DNA from: CAYLLN01 sp036496265
GTDB taxonomy: Bacteria; Planctomycetota; Planctomycetia; Pirellulales; Pirellulaceae
Assembly (NCBI GenBank): GCA_036496265.1
Contig: DASXLL010000235.1
Location: 1-12,248, forward strand
DNA: 12,248 nucleotides
Direction: 5' to 3'
The position numbers and the translations under genes are program-made. Under the pieces are notes generated by a model that saw only the letters and a program-made list of their open reading frames with translations, did no database searches and was not told the DNA's origin. This document shows, piece by piece, positions 6,199-12,248 of the stretch (its first letter is position 1; the number at the start of each line of letters is the position of its first letter).

Positions 6199-7156
6199 TT
6201 GTGTGCCCGAGCAGCTCGGCCAGCGTCTTGAGGTCAACGCCATTGATGATCGCCCGCGTGCCGAAGGCGTGGCGGGTTCCGTAAAGCTTCGCGTCCAGTG
6301 GTATCCCGGCTTTCTCACGAGCCCGCCGCATGCGAAGTGCCAAGTTGCATTTGTTCCAGGGAGTGCGGCGATGATTGAGAAACACGAACTCGCCTTCGTT
6401 GCGACTGCGAATCGCAATGAGCAACTTCACGACCACCGGATGCAGAGGAATAATTCGCGGCTTGGGCGTTTTCTGTGTCCGCCTCGTTTTGTGGCGGGTC
6501 AGAACAATGCACCCATTCTTAATGTCGTCCCAGCGGAGTTTAGCCGCTTCACACGGCCGGCAGCCAGTGAACCGCAGAAAAATCAAAAACTGCCTGAACC
6601 TGGCCCCCGACGATGGACGACGTTTGGTCCTGCGCCCGTTCGACGCCCGCAGCAGCGCCTGAAACTCATCGTCAGTGAGCGGTCGGCGGGGATCGCCGGC
6701 TTGGTGCGTGACGCCGCGGAAAGGATTTCCCTGAATCAGCCGCTCTTCGCCCGCCGCCCAATTGAATGCGACCTGAACATTGCGAATCGCTCCGTTTTTC
6801 GTCCAGTCGCTGACCCATTCGGGATGGGCCTTCAGCCAGCTTCGCATGTGGCTCGGCCGGCAATCCTCGATGCGGCGCCAGCCGTGCATTTCGGCGAACG
6901 ATTGCAAATACGGCTTGCGCAGAGCCAGCGTGTTGGACGCGAGTTGGTCGCCCACATCGGCCAGATAGCGGTCGATGATCGAGGCGACGGTCGTTTCATC
7001 GCTGGCCACCGACGCCACGCTCAGCAGTTGATTGAGCTTGGTGCGCGCGGCCTTCTTATTGTCGCGGCCTTGGGCGAGCTTTTTTTTCTCGCCGCCGACA
7101 TACGCCATCCACCAGCCGGTTTGCTTCCAGAACCACGGACGTGGAACGCGAGCCAT
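6101..7156 (-). CDS. Tyrosine recombinase / phage-type integrase
   Basis: Site-specific recombinase of 351 residues. The ATG at 7156 (MARVPRPWFW) has GGGAGG five bases upstream; the frame is open to 7192, but that start is weaker. The N-terminal part (1-50) resembles an arm-binding domain, residues about 55-145 the core-binding SAM-like domain, and 155-340 the catalytic domain. Catalytic residues visible are R200 (TGCRPCEA), K223 (TRHKTRR), R295 (YGTRHAFGT), H318 (LLGHTTTRMS) and the nucleophile Y327 (EHYLHL). The first histidine of the usual H-x-x-R is Tyr (Y292). It lies about 175 bp from the 3' end of tRNA-Gly, in the position expected for an island integrase that uses the tRNA as its target. 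It converges with the excisionase-like gene. Confidence 0.92.
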   Translation of the reverse strand: MARVPRPWFWKQTGWWMAYVGGEKKKLAQGRDNKKAARTKLNQLLSVASVASDETTVASIIDRYLADVGDQLASNTLALRKPYLQSFAEMHGWRRIEDCRPSHMRSWLKAHPEWVSDWTKNGAIRNVQVAFNWAAGEERLIQGNPFRGVTHQAGDPRRPLTDDEFQALLRASNGRRTKRRPSSGARFRQFLIFLRFTGCRPCEAAKLRWDDIKNGCIVLTRHKTRRTQKTPKPRIIPLHPVVVKLLIAIRSRNEGEFVFLNHRRTPWNKCNLALRMRRAREKAGIPLDAKLYGTRHAFGTRAIINGVDLKTLAELLGHTTTRMSEHYLHLAGEHAHLASAMQRANGRRSSA

Positions 7157-7205
7157 GTGACCCTCCCGAAGTGAAAACATTCGGAAGACCAAGGAGGGTC
7201 AAGTT

Positions 7206-7240
7206 GAGCCCCGCGGCTGCCACCGCGGGGCTCATTTTTT
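7206..7240 (+). terminator. Rho-independent terminator, plus-strand direction
   Basis: A perfect 11-bp GC-rich stem, GAGCCCCGCGG (7206-7216) and CCGCGGGGCTC (7223-7233), with a 6-base loop is followed by A and six T. It works only in the plus direction; on the minus strand the T-run becomes an A-run before the stem. The nearest annotated plus-strand gene ends about 1 kb upstream (6198). It may therefore stop read-through from the excisionase-like gene across the integrase, or be left over from an earlier gene order. Confidence 0.85.
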
Positions 7241-7241
7241 G

Positions 7242-7265
7242 AATTCTAGACACAATTCTAGACAC
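7242..7265. repeat. Tandem 12-bp direct repeat near the island end
   Basis: Two perfect adjacent copies of AATTCTAGACAC lie at 7242-7253 and 7254-7265, between the integrase start and tRNA-Gly. A related inverted motif (TGTGTCC) occurs at about 7284-7290. Their place beside the integrase and the presumed attachment site fits arm-type binding sites for the integrase or excisionase. This is inferred from position only. They may also overlap the integrase promoter. Confidence 0.6.
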
Positions 7266-7330
7266 AAGGTGTTTTGTGCCGCGCTGTGTCCAACTCCACA
7301 AGTCCTTTGCTTGCTCTTACTTACGTTCAG

Positions 7331-7402
7331 AGCGGGCGACCGGGCTCGAACCGGCGACATCCAGCTTGGGAAGCTAGCGCTCTACCACTGAGCTACGCCC
7401 GC
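7331..7402 (-). tRNA. tRNA-Gly, anticodon CCC
   Basis: The minus strand folds as a complete 72-nt tRNA without encoded CCA. Acceptor stem GCGGGCG/CGCCCGC has seven perfect pairs. D arm GCTC...GAGC is present. Anticodon stem CTAGC/GCTGG carries loop TTCCCAA, giving anticodon CCC (reads GGG). The T arm has TTCGAAC in the loop. The discriminator base is U, usual for bacterial tRNA-Gly. The 3' end faces the integrase gene, so this is the likely integration target of the island, with the tRNA sequence kept intact. A second copy of the tRNA 3' end was not seen in the window. Confidence 0.95.
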
Positions 7403-7750
7403 GTGTGTTCGCTAATTGTGGCATGAGGCTTGAGCAGGGGCAAGAGTTGAATTGTGAGCGGGCGCTGGAGAGCTCTAGATAGGCGACAGCGCGCTTGGCC
7501 GTCCCAGACAACGGGTGACGGGCCGGGAGGGCCAGCAACACACGGTGGGCCAATCGCGGACGACGTGAGGAGTATCTTCAAGGTTGGCGCCTGACAACGG
7601 GAATTAGCACAACGCTCAAGGGCAAGAGGCCGGAAATGGCAATCCCCGCAAGCAGATGGGGGTTGGTGTCGAAGCCGAGTTCCGGCGCGGTGGAATGCGT
7701 GCTGCGGCAAGCGAAAACGCTGCCCGTAAATTGCTCGCACGAAGCGCGAG
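7403..7750. other. Gap of 348 bp with no convincing gene
   Basis: Between the tRNA and the phosphatase gene I see no frame with a sensible start, ribosome binding site and protein-like composition. Both minus-strand open frames here encode products rich in Pro, Arg, Ser and Cys with no motif. The tRNA promoter should lie just right of 7402, but no clear consensus is visible. The plus strand is G-rich, unlike the C-rich stretch after 7750. It may be decayed sequence. Confidence 0.5.
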
Positions 7751-8185
7751 TCATCGCCGAGGAATTGGATGATCCGTGAACGACCTGCTCAACTCGTCCC
7801 ACAACGTCGGCGAAACATCGTGCGGCCCCCGCTCAGCAATCGCTAACAACACCTTCTCAGCCGGCTCCCCTCGAAGCCGCGCAATCGCCATCGCTGCCAC
7901 CGCCGGCGATCGGCTCATCCCGGCTCCGCAGCAAACCAGCGCCCGACACTTCTCTCGAATCAAATGCATCGTCAATCCCACGGCCATCCGCAAGAACTCC
8001 GGACGATTTCCTTCACCATCGTTGAGCGGCACGCGGCAATAGACAATGTCGCGCGGAAACGCGATCGGCTTCTCTTCAATCGCCACATCAACAATAGCTT
8101 CGATACCCTTTTGCAGGACGAGTGAAACTTCGCGAGCCTCAATCGCATTTCCAATCCACAGCAGGTCGGGTAAAACCTCGCGCAT
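7751..8185 (-). CDS. Dual-specificity-type protein phosphatase
   Basis: This is a 144-residue cysteine-dependent phosphatase of the DSP/PTP superfamily, starting at the ATG at 8185 with AAGG six bases upstream. The signature C-x5-R is CGAGMSR (C86 nucleophile, R92 phosphate binding) followed by SPAVAAMA. The usual His before the catalytic Cys is Cys (VCCGAG). N55-D56 in VPLNDGEG may supply the general acid. The early segment VLPDLLWIGNAIEA fits the typical DSP beginning, and the length matches a minimal single-domain enzyme. It probably removes phosphate from Ser/Thr/Tyr of a protein in the cytoplasm; the substrate is unknown. It lies on the same strand as, and downstream of, the acyl-CoA dehydrogenase gene with a 53-bp gap holding short repeats, so co-transcription is possible but not clear. 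Confidence 0.85.
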   Translation of the reverse strand: MREVLPDLLWIGNAIEAREVSLVLQKGIEAIVDVAIEEKPIAFPRDIVYCRVPLNDGEGNRPEFLRMAVGLTMHLIREKCRALVCCGAGMSRSPAVAAMAIARLRGEPAEKVLLAIAERGPHDVSPTLWDELSRSFTDHPIPRR

Positions 8186-8194
8186 GGAACCCTT

Positions 8195-8224
8195 ATTAGC
8201 GATGATTAGCGTCGATTAGTGTTC
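8195..8224. repeat. Three-unit 10-bp degenerate tandem repeat
   Basis: Three 10-bp units begin with ATTAG: ATTAGCGATG, ATTAGCGTCG and ATTAGTGTTC. They lie between the acyl-CoA dehydrogenase stop (8239) and the phosphatase start (8185), within ten bases of the latter. They could affect its 5' leader or be remains of a scattered genomic repeat. Confidence 0.6.
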
Positions 8225-8238
8225 CCTGTTCTTTGCTT

Positions 8239-10167
8239 CTACTCATACTTCATCAAAATCTCATCCGGCATCAGCCCCGCGATCGATGCAAACTTCCCTT
8301 CCGCAATCGACGCTCCCAGTCCATTGATCGCCCGAAAATACCGATCGCTCGGCTGCTTCCCTGTTAGCTCCCTCGCCAAATCCTGGCATACGATATCGGC
8401 GGCTGACCTCACGATCTCATCGTTCTGCTTCGCCGCATAAAGACTCGTCGCCAGCATCACGACCAGCTTCTGCACCTTCGCCGAAAGCAAGCTCATCCGG
8501 CATTGCCGATCCGCCAGCTTGAGCTGATGTTTCCGCAAGTTCGAGCTAATCTCCAACGGCAGCGATTGCAGACCGCGAATCGCATAAATCGCATGCTCGC
8601 GCAGCGCCTCCGGCATCGGCCCCAGCTCCGTCCGCCATTTTCTCGCGAACGTCTCACCCAGATACCACCGGCCATACGGCAACAGCGCCTTCCGCAGTTT
8701 CCACACATGCACCGGATTCATGGGGCTGAACGTTTTCATCTTCGCGGCGGCCAGTGTCTTGCCCACCGGCTCGAAATACTGCGAACCATGCTGCTTGACT
8801 AGTGACTTAAACAGCGCCATGCCGAGCATCTCGCCTTCGCCCTCATAGATGCACGGCGCCAGATACTCGTGAACGTTGTCGCCGAACATGTGGCCGTGCA
8901 AAAACGCACGGCCGCCGTGCGTCTTCATAAACAGCTCAATCGCCGCTTCTTTTTGCATCTCGCTGCCAAAGATTTTGGCGATCACGCATTCCATTTCGCC
9001 GCGGTAGCCTTGATCGAGCAGCGTCGAGCACCACGCCACCAGCGCGTCGCACGCCACGATCAGCCCTGCCAATCGCCCCAGTCGCCGCCGCACCAACTCC
9101 CGCTTCGCGATCGCCTCGCCATAAGTCACGCGGTAATTGGCCCACGGAATCATGCTTGCCATCATCAGCCGCATGTTGCCCGCCGCGCTGGCGCACAAAG
9201 CCACGCGTCCCAGGTTCAGCCCGTGATAAGCAATCGTCAGCCCGTTCCCTTTCTGCACCTGCAGCAAATTTTCCGCTGGCACCGGCAAATCCTTGAAGAT
9301 CATCCCGCGGTTGTACGTATGCTTCAGCGCGTACAGGCCGTATTTGACGATCTTGAACTGCTCGTTCTCCTGCGCCGGCAAATCGACGATCAACACCGCC
9401 GGCTTATCTTCGATTAAGCACACCAAACCGATCGTCCGCCCCGGAACAATATTCGTGATGAACAGCTTTTCGCCGGTGACCAAATACTGATCGCCCACCA
9501 GCCGCGCCCGCGTCTTAAGCGCCGTCAAATCCGACCCCGCCCCCGGTTCAGTAAGGGCAAAGGCGCTCAATTTCTCGCCGCTCGCCAGCTTCGGTAAATA
9601 TTTTTGCTTCTGCTGCTCGTTGCCGAAGGTGCGCACCGGATCGACGGCTCCGATGCAGCCGTGAACCGACGCCATGCCCGCGATCGTCGGCTCAACCAGC
9701 GACATTTGCGTCAAAAACGGCATGAAGCTCCGCAGCGGCGCCCCGTAGCCACCGTATTGCCGATCGACGAGCAAACCCCAGTAGCCAACGGCCGCCAAAT
9801 CGGTGAGCACCGCCTCCGCCGCCTTGCCGTCGGCGTTGTACATCGTCCCCGCCGCCTTGTGCTTGCGAACCACATCCAGCGAATGGCTCATCACCTGCTG
9901 CACATCCGGCGGCGTGCTCTCATGAGCCGTCTCGAACAGTTCTACCGGCAGCGTCCGCTCCCACACCGCCCGGTGAATCGGGCTGTTGACCGTCTGATAC
10001 TGCGCTTTAAAAAGCTGCTCGACCTGATCATCCGCCCGATCGATCGCCCCTGTCCTCCGCGCCTCCTCCTCGCTCTTGCCCCCCAGCTTCAAAGCCGTTT
10101 CGGCAAACGAAGTTTCGTTCTTCGTCTCGGGCGGCGGCATAGTGCTTGTCGGTGCGTTTTGAATCAT
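8239..10167 (-). CDS. Acyl-CoA dehydrogenase with long C-terminal extension
   Basis: FAD-dependent enzyme predicted to oxidise an acyl-CoA to the 2-enoyl-CoA, the first step of beta-oxidation, in the cytoplasm. The ATG at 10167 (MIQNAPTST) gives 642 residues. The frame continues to 10260, but the added 31 residues come from repeat-like DNA (GTACTCAGTAC units) and do not resemble a protein start. Family signature ALTEPGAGSD is at 204-213, ITGEK-like VTGEKLFITN at 230-239, and the flavin-side GGRAFLHGHMFGDNVHEYL at 418-436. The likely catalytic Glu is E442 in IYEGEGEM. About 190 residues follow the catalytic core, making it larger than the common 380-residue enzymes and closer in size to VLCAD/FadE-type enzymes acting on long chains. 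It is divergent from the acyl-CoA synthetase gene, which would make its substrate. Confidence 0.92.
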   Translation of the reverse strand: MIQNAPTSTMPPPETKNETSFAETALKLGGKSEEEARRTGAIDRADDQVEQLFKAQYQTVNSPIHRAVWERTLPVELFETAHESTPPDVQQVMSHSLDVVRKHKAAGTMYNADGKAAEAVLTDLAAVGYWGLLVDRQYGGYGAPLRSFMPFLTQMSLVEPTIAGMASVHGCIGAVDPVRTFGNEQQKQKYLPKLASGEKLSAFALTEPGAGSDLTALKTRARLVGDQYLVTGEKLFITNIVPGRTIGLVCLIEDKPAVLIVDLPAQENEQFKIVKYGLYALKHTYNRGMIFKDLPVPAENLLQVQKGNGLTIAYHGLNLGRVALCASAAGNMRLMMASMIPWANYRVTYGEAIAKRELVRRRLGRLAGLIVACDALVAWCSTLLDQGYRGEMECVIAKIFGSEMQKEAAIELFMKTHGGRAFLHGHMFGDNVHEYLAPCIYEGEGEMLGMALFKSLVKQHGSQYFEPVGKTLAAAKMKTFSPMNPVHVWKLRKALLPYGRWYLGETFARKWRTELGPMPEALREHAIYAIRGLQSLPLEISSNLRKHQLKLADRQCRMSLLSAKVQKLVVMLATSLYAAKQNDEIVRSAADIVCQDLARELTGKQPSDRYFRAINGLGASIAEGKFASIAGLMPDEILMKYE

Positions 10168-10228
10168 GATGTTTAGCCGCAGCAGAAACCAGGAATTGAT
10201 CGTGTAGCGAAAAACCGCCAACCTATTT

Positions 10229-10253
10229 GTACTCAGTACTAAGTACTCAGTAC
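10229..10253. repeat. Duplicated palindrome GTACTCAGTAC
   Basis: Two identical 11-bp units, GTACTCAGTAC (10229-10239 and 10243-10253), are separated by TAA. Each unit is palindromic around its central base. They lie in the 176-bp divergent region between the dehydrogenase and acyl-CoA synthetase genes. Paired identical palindromes here could bind a dimeric fatty-acid regulator, or be a copy of a genome-wide planctomycete repeat. The sequence alone cannot separate these. Confidence 0.65.
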
Positions 10254-10317
10254 CATCCATGTTATCTCGAATCCACCGTCGCTGTCCCCCACTCTCCCAC
10301 TCGCCTGGTCGCCCAAT

Positions 10318-10343
10318 CCTCTGACTTCTGATCTCTGACCTCT
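10318..10343. repeat. Low-complexity CTCTGA-type repeat just before the acyl-CoA synthetase start
   Basis: The 26 bases directly before the ATG are built from near-repeats of CCTCTGA/CTTCTGA/TCTCTGA/CCTCT. They replace any Shine-Dalgarno sequence, so translation start of the next gene may not use standard pairing. A C-rich CTCTCCCACTC stretch lies shortly upstream (about 10290-10302). Confidence 0.6.
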
Positions 10344-12149
10344 ATGCTTCTCCAAGCTCCCACCATCATCGACCTCTTCTCCCGCCGCATCGATGCCGAC
10401 GGGCCCAAACCCGCTCTCGGCATCAAGCGCGGCGGAAAATATCAGTGGCTCACCTGGAACGATGTCGCCACCGACGTCCGCCGGCTCGCTTCAGCCCTCG
10501 CCGGCCTCGGCACCGAGCCCGGCGAGCGCATCGCCCACATTAGCGAAAATCGCTACGAGTGGATTCTCACCGACCTCGCGATCCAACTCGTCCGCGCCGT
10601 CCATGTTCCCATTCAACCGACCCTCGCGGGGCCGCAAATCGCCTGGCAGCTCCGCCACTGCGGCTGTCGCACCGTCCTCTTCTCCGGCCCCCATCAAGCC
10701 GCCAAGCTCATAGAATTATCACTCCCTCTCCCTCTGGGAGAGGGCCGGGGTGAGGGTCTAGCGATCCGCCAGTCAGAAGCGACCGCCACCGTGTTACCGC
10801 CCGGCATCCAATTCTTCACCTATGACGATTGCGACCACGGGGCTCGCCCCCGTGGAGCTCTCACTGACCAGCTACCAGCCAACCCTGCGCCCTCTTTAAA
10901 AATCACCCCCTTCGCCACGCTCCTCGAGCGCGGCAACCCCGCCGACGGCCTCCGCCTCGAAAAAATCGCCCTCGAGCAAACCACACCCTCGTCGCTGACG
11001 ACCATTCTCTACACCTCCGGCACCACCGGCGAACCCAAAGGCGTGATGCTCACACAGGGCAACCTCGCCAACAATTCCTGCCAAACCATCGAAGCCTCCG
11101 GCTACATCCCCGATCTCCTCCGCCTCAACTTCCTCCCGCTCAGCCACATCTTCGCCCGCACCTGCGACCTCTATTGCTGGCTCGTCGAAGGCTCGCGCCT
11201 CGCCCTGGCCGAATCGCGCGAAACCGTCCTCGCCGATTGCCGGGCCGTTCACCCGCAGTCCCTCAACGGCGTGCCCTATTTTTACGACAAGGTCTATCGC
11301 AAGCTGTGCGCGGAAGGCAAGCAAAACACGCCCGGCGCACTGCTCGCCGAGCTCGGCGGCGCGATCGAACGCTGTTGCGCCGGCGGTGCGGCCCTGCCCG
11401 ATTATTTGCACGACTATTTTCATGCTCAAGGAGTTTTGCTCCTCCAAGGCTACGGCCTCTCCGAATCCTCCCCCGTCATCAGCCTCTCCACGCCCGATCA
11501 CCACCGCCGCGGCTCCTGCGGCCGGCCCATTCCCGGCATCGAAGTGAAAATCGCTGCCGACGGCGAAATTCTCACCCGCGGCCCGCACGTCATGCCCGGC
11601 TACTACAAAAACGAGCAAGCCACGCACGACGTCATCCACGACGGCTGGCTCGCCACCGGCGACATCGGCCGCCAAGACGCCGACGGCTTCCTCTACATCA
11701 CCGGCCGCAAAAAAGAAATCCTCGTCACCCTCGGCGGCAAAAACATCGCCCCCGTCTATCTCGAAAGCCTCCTCACCGAAGACCCCCTCATCCTCCAAGC
11801 CATGATCATCGGCGACGGCAAGCCCTACCTCTCCGCCCTCATCGTCCCCAATTTCGACACTCTCAAAATCGAGCAACAAAAACTCGGCCTCAGCGATCCC
11901 TCGCTAAAAGACCTGCCGCTCAAAGAAGCTCTCACCCACGCCAAGATTATTTCCCTCTACCGCTCCCACATCAACGACCGCCTCCAAAACGTCTCTCCCC
12001 ACGAGCAAGTCGGCCAATTCTGCCTCCTCGACCAACCCTTCACCATCGAATCCGGCCTCCTCACCCCCAAACTCTCCCTCCGCCGCCAACAAATCTCCCA
12101 CCACTACTCCACCGAAATCGCGGCCCTCTACAACATCAAAAAATGCTAA
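10344..12149 (+). CDS. Long-chain acyl-CoA synthetase (AMP-forming)
   Basis: Activates a fatty acid with ATP to an acyl-adenylate and then to acyl-CoA, at the membrane or in the cytoplasm. The protein has 601 residues from the ATG at 10344. Adenylate-forming motifs are YTSGTTGEPKGVM (223-235, A3), PLSHIF (265-270), GYGLSESSPV (369-378, A5), GWLATGD (434-440, A7) and TGRKKEILVTLGGKNIAP (453-470, A8). Near the C-terminus LTPKLSLRR (573-581) has Ser578 where relatives I know have the catalytic Lys, with Lys576 two residues earlier. Residues about 126-182 are an insertion in a variable loop and coincide with two palindromic DNA repeats read in frame. Codon use is strongly biased to C at the third position. 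The gene is divergent from acyl-CoA dehydrogenase, consistent with shared fatty-acid metabolism. The product might also act on another carboxylic acid. Confidence 0.92.
   Translation: MLLQAPTIIDLFSRRIDADGPKPALGIKRGGKYQWLTWNDVATDVRRLASALAGLGTEPGERIAHISENRYEWILTDLAIQLVRAVHVPIQPTLAGPQIAWQLRHCGCRTVLFSGPHQAAKLIELSLPLPLGEGRGEGLAIRQSEATATVLPPGIQFFTYDDCDHGARPRGALTDQLPANPAPSLKITPFATLLERGNPADGLRLEKIALEQTTPSSLTTILYTSGTTGEPKGVMLTQGNLANNSCQTIEASGYIPDLLRLNFLPLSHIFARTCDLYCWLVEGSRLALAESRETVLADCRAVHPQSLNGVPYFYDKVYRKLCAEGKQNTPGALLAELGGAIERCCAGGAALPDYLHDYFHAQGVLLLQGYGLSESSPVISLSTPDHHRRGSCGRPIPGIEVKIAADGEILTRGPHVMPGYYKNEQATHDVIHDGWLATGDIGRQDADGFLYITGRKKEILVTLGGKNIAPVYLESLLTEDPLILQAMIIGDGKPYLSALIVPNFDTLKIEQQKLGLSDPSLKDLPLKEALTHAKIISLYRSHINDRLQNVSPHEQVGQFCLLDQPFTIESGLLTPKLSLRRQQISHHYSTEIAALYNIKKC
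10722..10757. repeat. REP-like palindromic element inside the acyl-CoA synthetase gene
   Basis: CCCTCTCCC (10724-10732) pairs perfectly with GGGAGAGGG (10736-10744) around a 3-base loop, followed by CCGGGGTGAGGGT. A similar unit lies at 12165-12200, outside the gene. Inside the gene it is read as LPLPLGEGRGEGL without breaking the frame, in a stretch not expected in this family. Confidence 0.8.
10835..10855. repeat. Second palindrome inside the acyl-CoA synthetase gene
   Basis: CCACGGGG (10835-10842) pairs perfectly with CCCCGTGG (10848-10855) around a 5-base loop. It differs in sequence from the element 90 bp upstream and is read as DHGARPRG within the same inserted loop. It may be a different mobile palindromic unit. 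Confidence 0.55.
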
Positions 12150-12159
12150 CTCGCCAAAC

Positions 12160-12209
12160 GATCGTTCCCTCTCCCCGTGGGAGAGAGTTAGGGTGAGGGT
12201 CCAACGATC
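12160..12209. repeat. REP-like palindromic element after the acyl-CoA synthetase gene
   Basis: CTCTCCC (12169-12175) pairs with GGGAGAG (12179-12185), followed by AGTTAGGGTGAGGGT. This matches the layout of the unit inside the gene upstream. The element is flanked by 7-bp inverted ends GATCGTT (12160-12166) and AACGATC (12203-12209). It starts ten bases after the stop codon and could act as a terminator-like hairpin or protect the mRNA end. No T-run is present. Confidence 0.75.
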
Positions 12210-12248
12210 ATCGCGTCCACTCTTTAACTCGACTCCTGTCCAGACTCT

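Noticed and set aside
6149..7174. Long plus-strand open frame of 341 codons antisense to the integrase
   Set aside because: It mirrors the integrase gene, has no domain and no ribosome binding site, and its composition is what a high-GC reverse frame gives.
7206..7233. GC-rich hairpin considered as an attachment site core
   Set aside because: A perfect stem followed by six T is better explained as a terminator. The tRNA 3' end is the more likely attachment site.
7242..7265. Tandem 12-bp repeat considered as a start of a CRISPR array
   Set aside because: Only two units with no spacer between them and no cas genes in the window.
7393..7740. Minus-strand frame of 115 codons between the tRNA and phosphatase genes
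   Set aside because: It overlaps the tRNA, has Pro/Arg/Cys-rich composition and no motif, so it is more likely non-coding.
10896..11879. Minus-strand open frame of 327 codons inside the acyl-CoA synthetase gene
   Set aside because: It is Gly/Glu/Ala/Val-rich because the sense gene uses C at nearly every third position. The sense strand has full enzyme motifs.
11174..12196. Plus-strand frame encoding an Arg/Pro/His-rich product in the synthetase gene
   Set aside because: Extreme composition and no motif. It is a shifted frame of the real gene.

Overview
The window looks like a piece of a planctomycete chromosome, probably Pirellulales-like. This is an inference from several features: a pair of small proteins with a W-x-E-S-T-x-F-G-R-D-D motif that I associate with Planctomycetes, a tyrosine integrase next to a tRNA gene, and short palindromic and heptamer-like repeats scattered between and inside genes. 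No rRNA or species marker is present, so the assignment is moderate.

Region 1 (1-4473, minus strand) is a tightly packed operon of at least six genes, read from right to left. They are a single-pass membrane protein with an extracytoplasmic C-terminal domain (3517-4473), a 37-residue membrane miniprotein (3407-3520), a two-helix membrane protein with a degenerate ClpB-like AAA+ domain (2218-3399), a soluble ClpB-D2-like AAA+ ATPase with intact motifs (1223-2221), an HTH protein fused to a degenerate Ser/Thr kinase fold (144-1190 or 1226), and the start of a sixth protein that leaves the window (1-147). Four of the five junctions can be start/stop overlaps (ATGA or GTGA). The grouping of one active and one apparently dead AAA+ protein, a pseudokinase and membrane proteins does not match any system I can name. 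It is the best candidate here for an undescribed system, either a membrane-tethered unfoldase or a signalling/defence complex.

Region 2 (4679-7330) looks like the integration end of a mobile island. On the plus strand it carries two tandem paralogous small proteins, an MT-A70-type adenine methyltransferase and an excisionase-like HTH protein. These converge with, and overlap, a tyrosine recombinase gene on the minus strand. A plus-strand terminator hairpin, a tandem 12-bp repeat and an intact tRNA-Gly(CCC) follow, with the tRNA 3' end facing the integrase. That is the usual geometry of tRNA-targeted islands. Whether the region 1 operon is cargo of this island cannot be decided because the far attachment site is not in the window.

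Region 3 (7403-12248) looks like chromosomal backbone. It has a 348-bp gap with no convincing gene, a dual-specificity-type phosphatase, a large acyl-CoA dehydrogenase on the minus strand, and a divergent long-chain acyl-CoA synthetase on the plus strand. The last two could activate fatty acids and carry out the first oxidation step of beta-oxidation. The plus strand here is C-rich whichever way the genes run, unlike the island. Two palindromic repeat units sit in frame inside the acyl-CoA synthetase gene, and a relative of one follows it directly.
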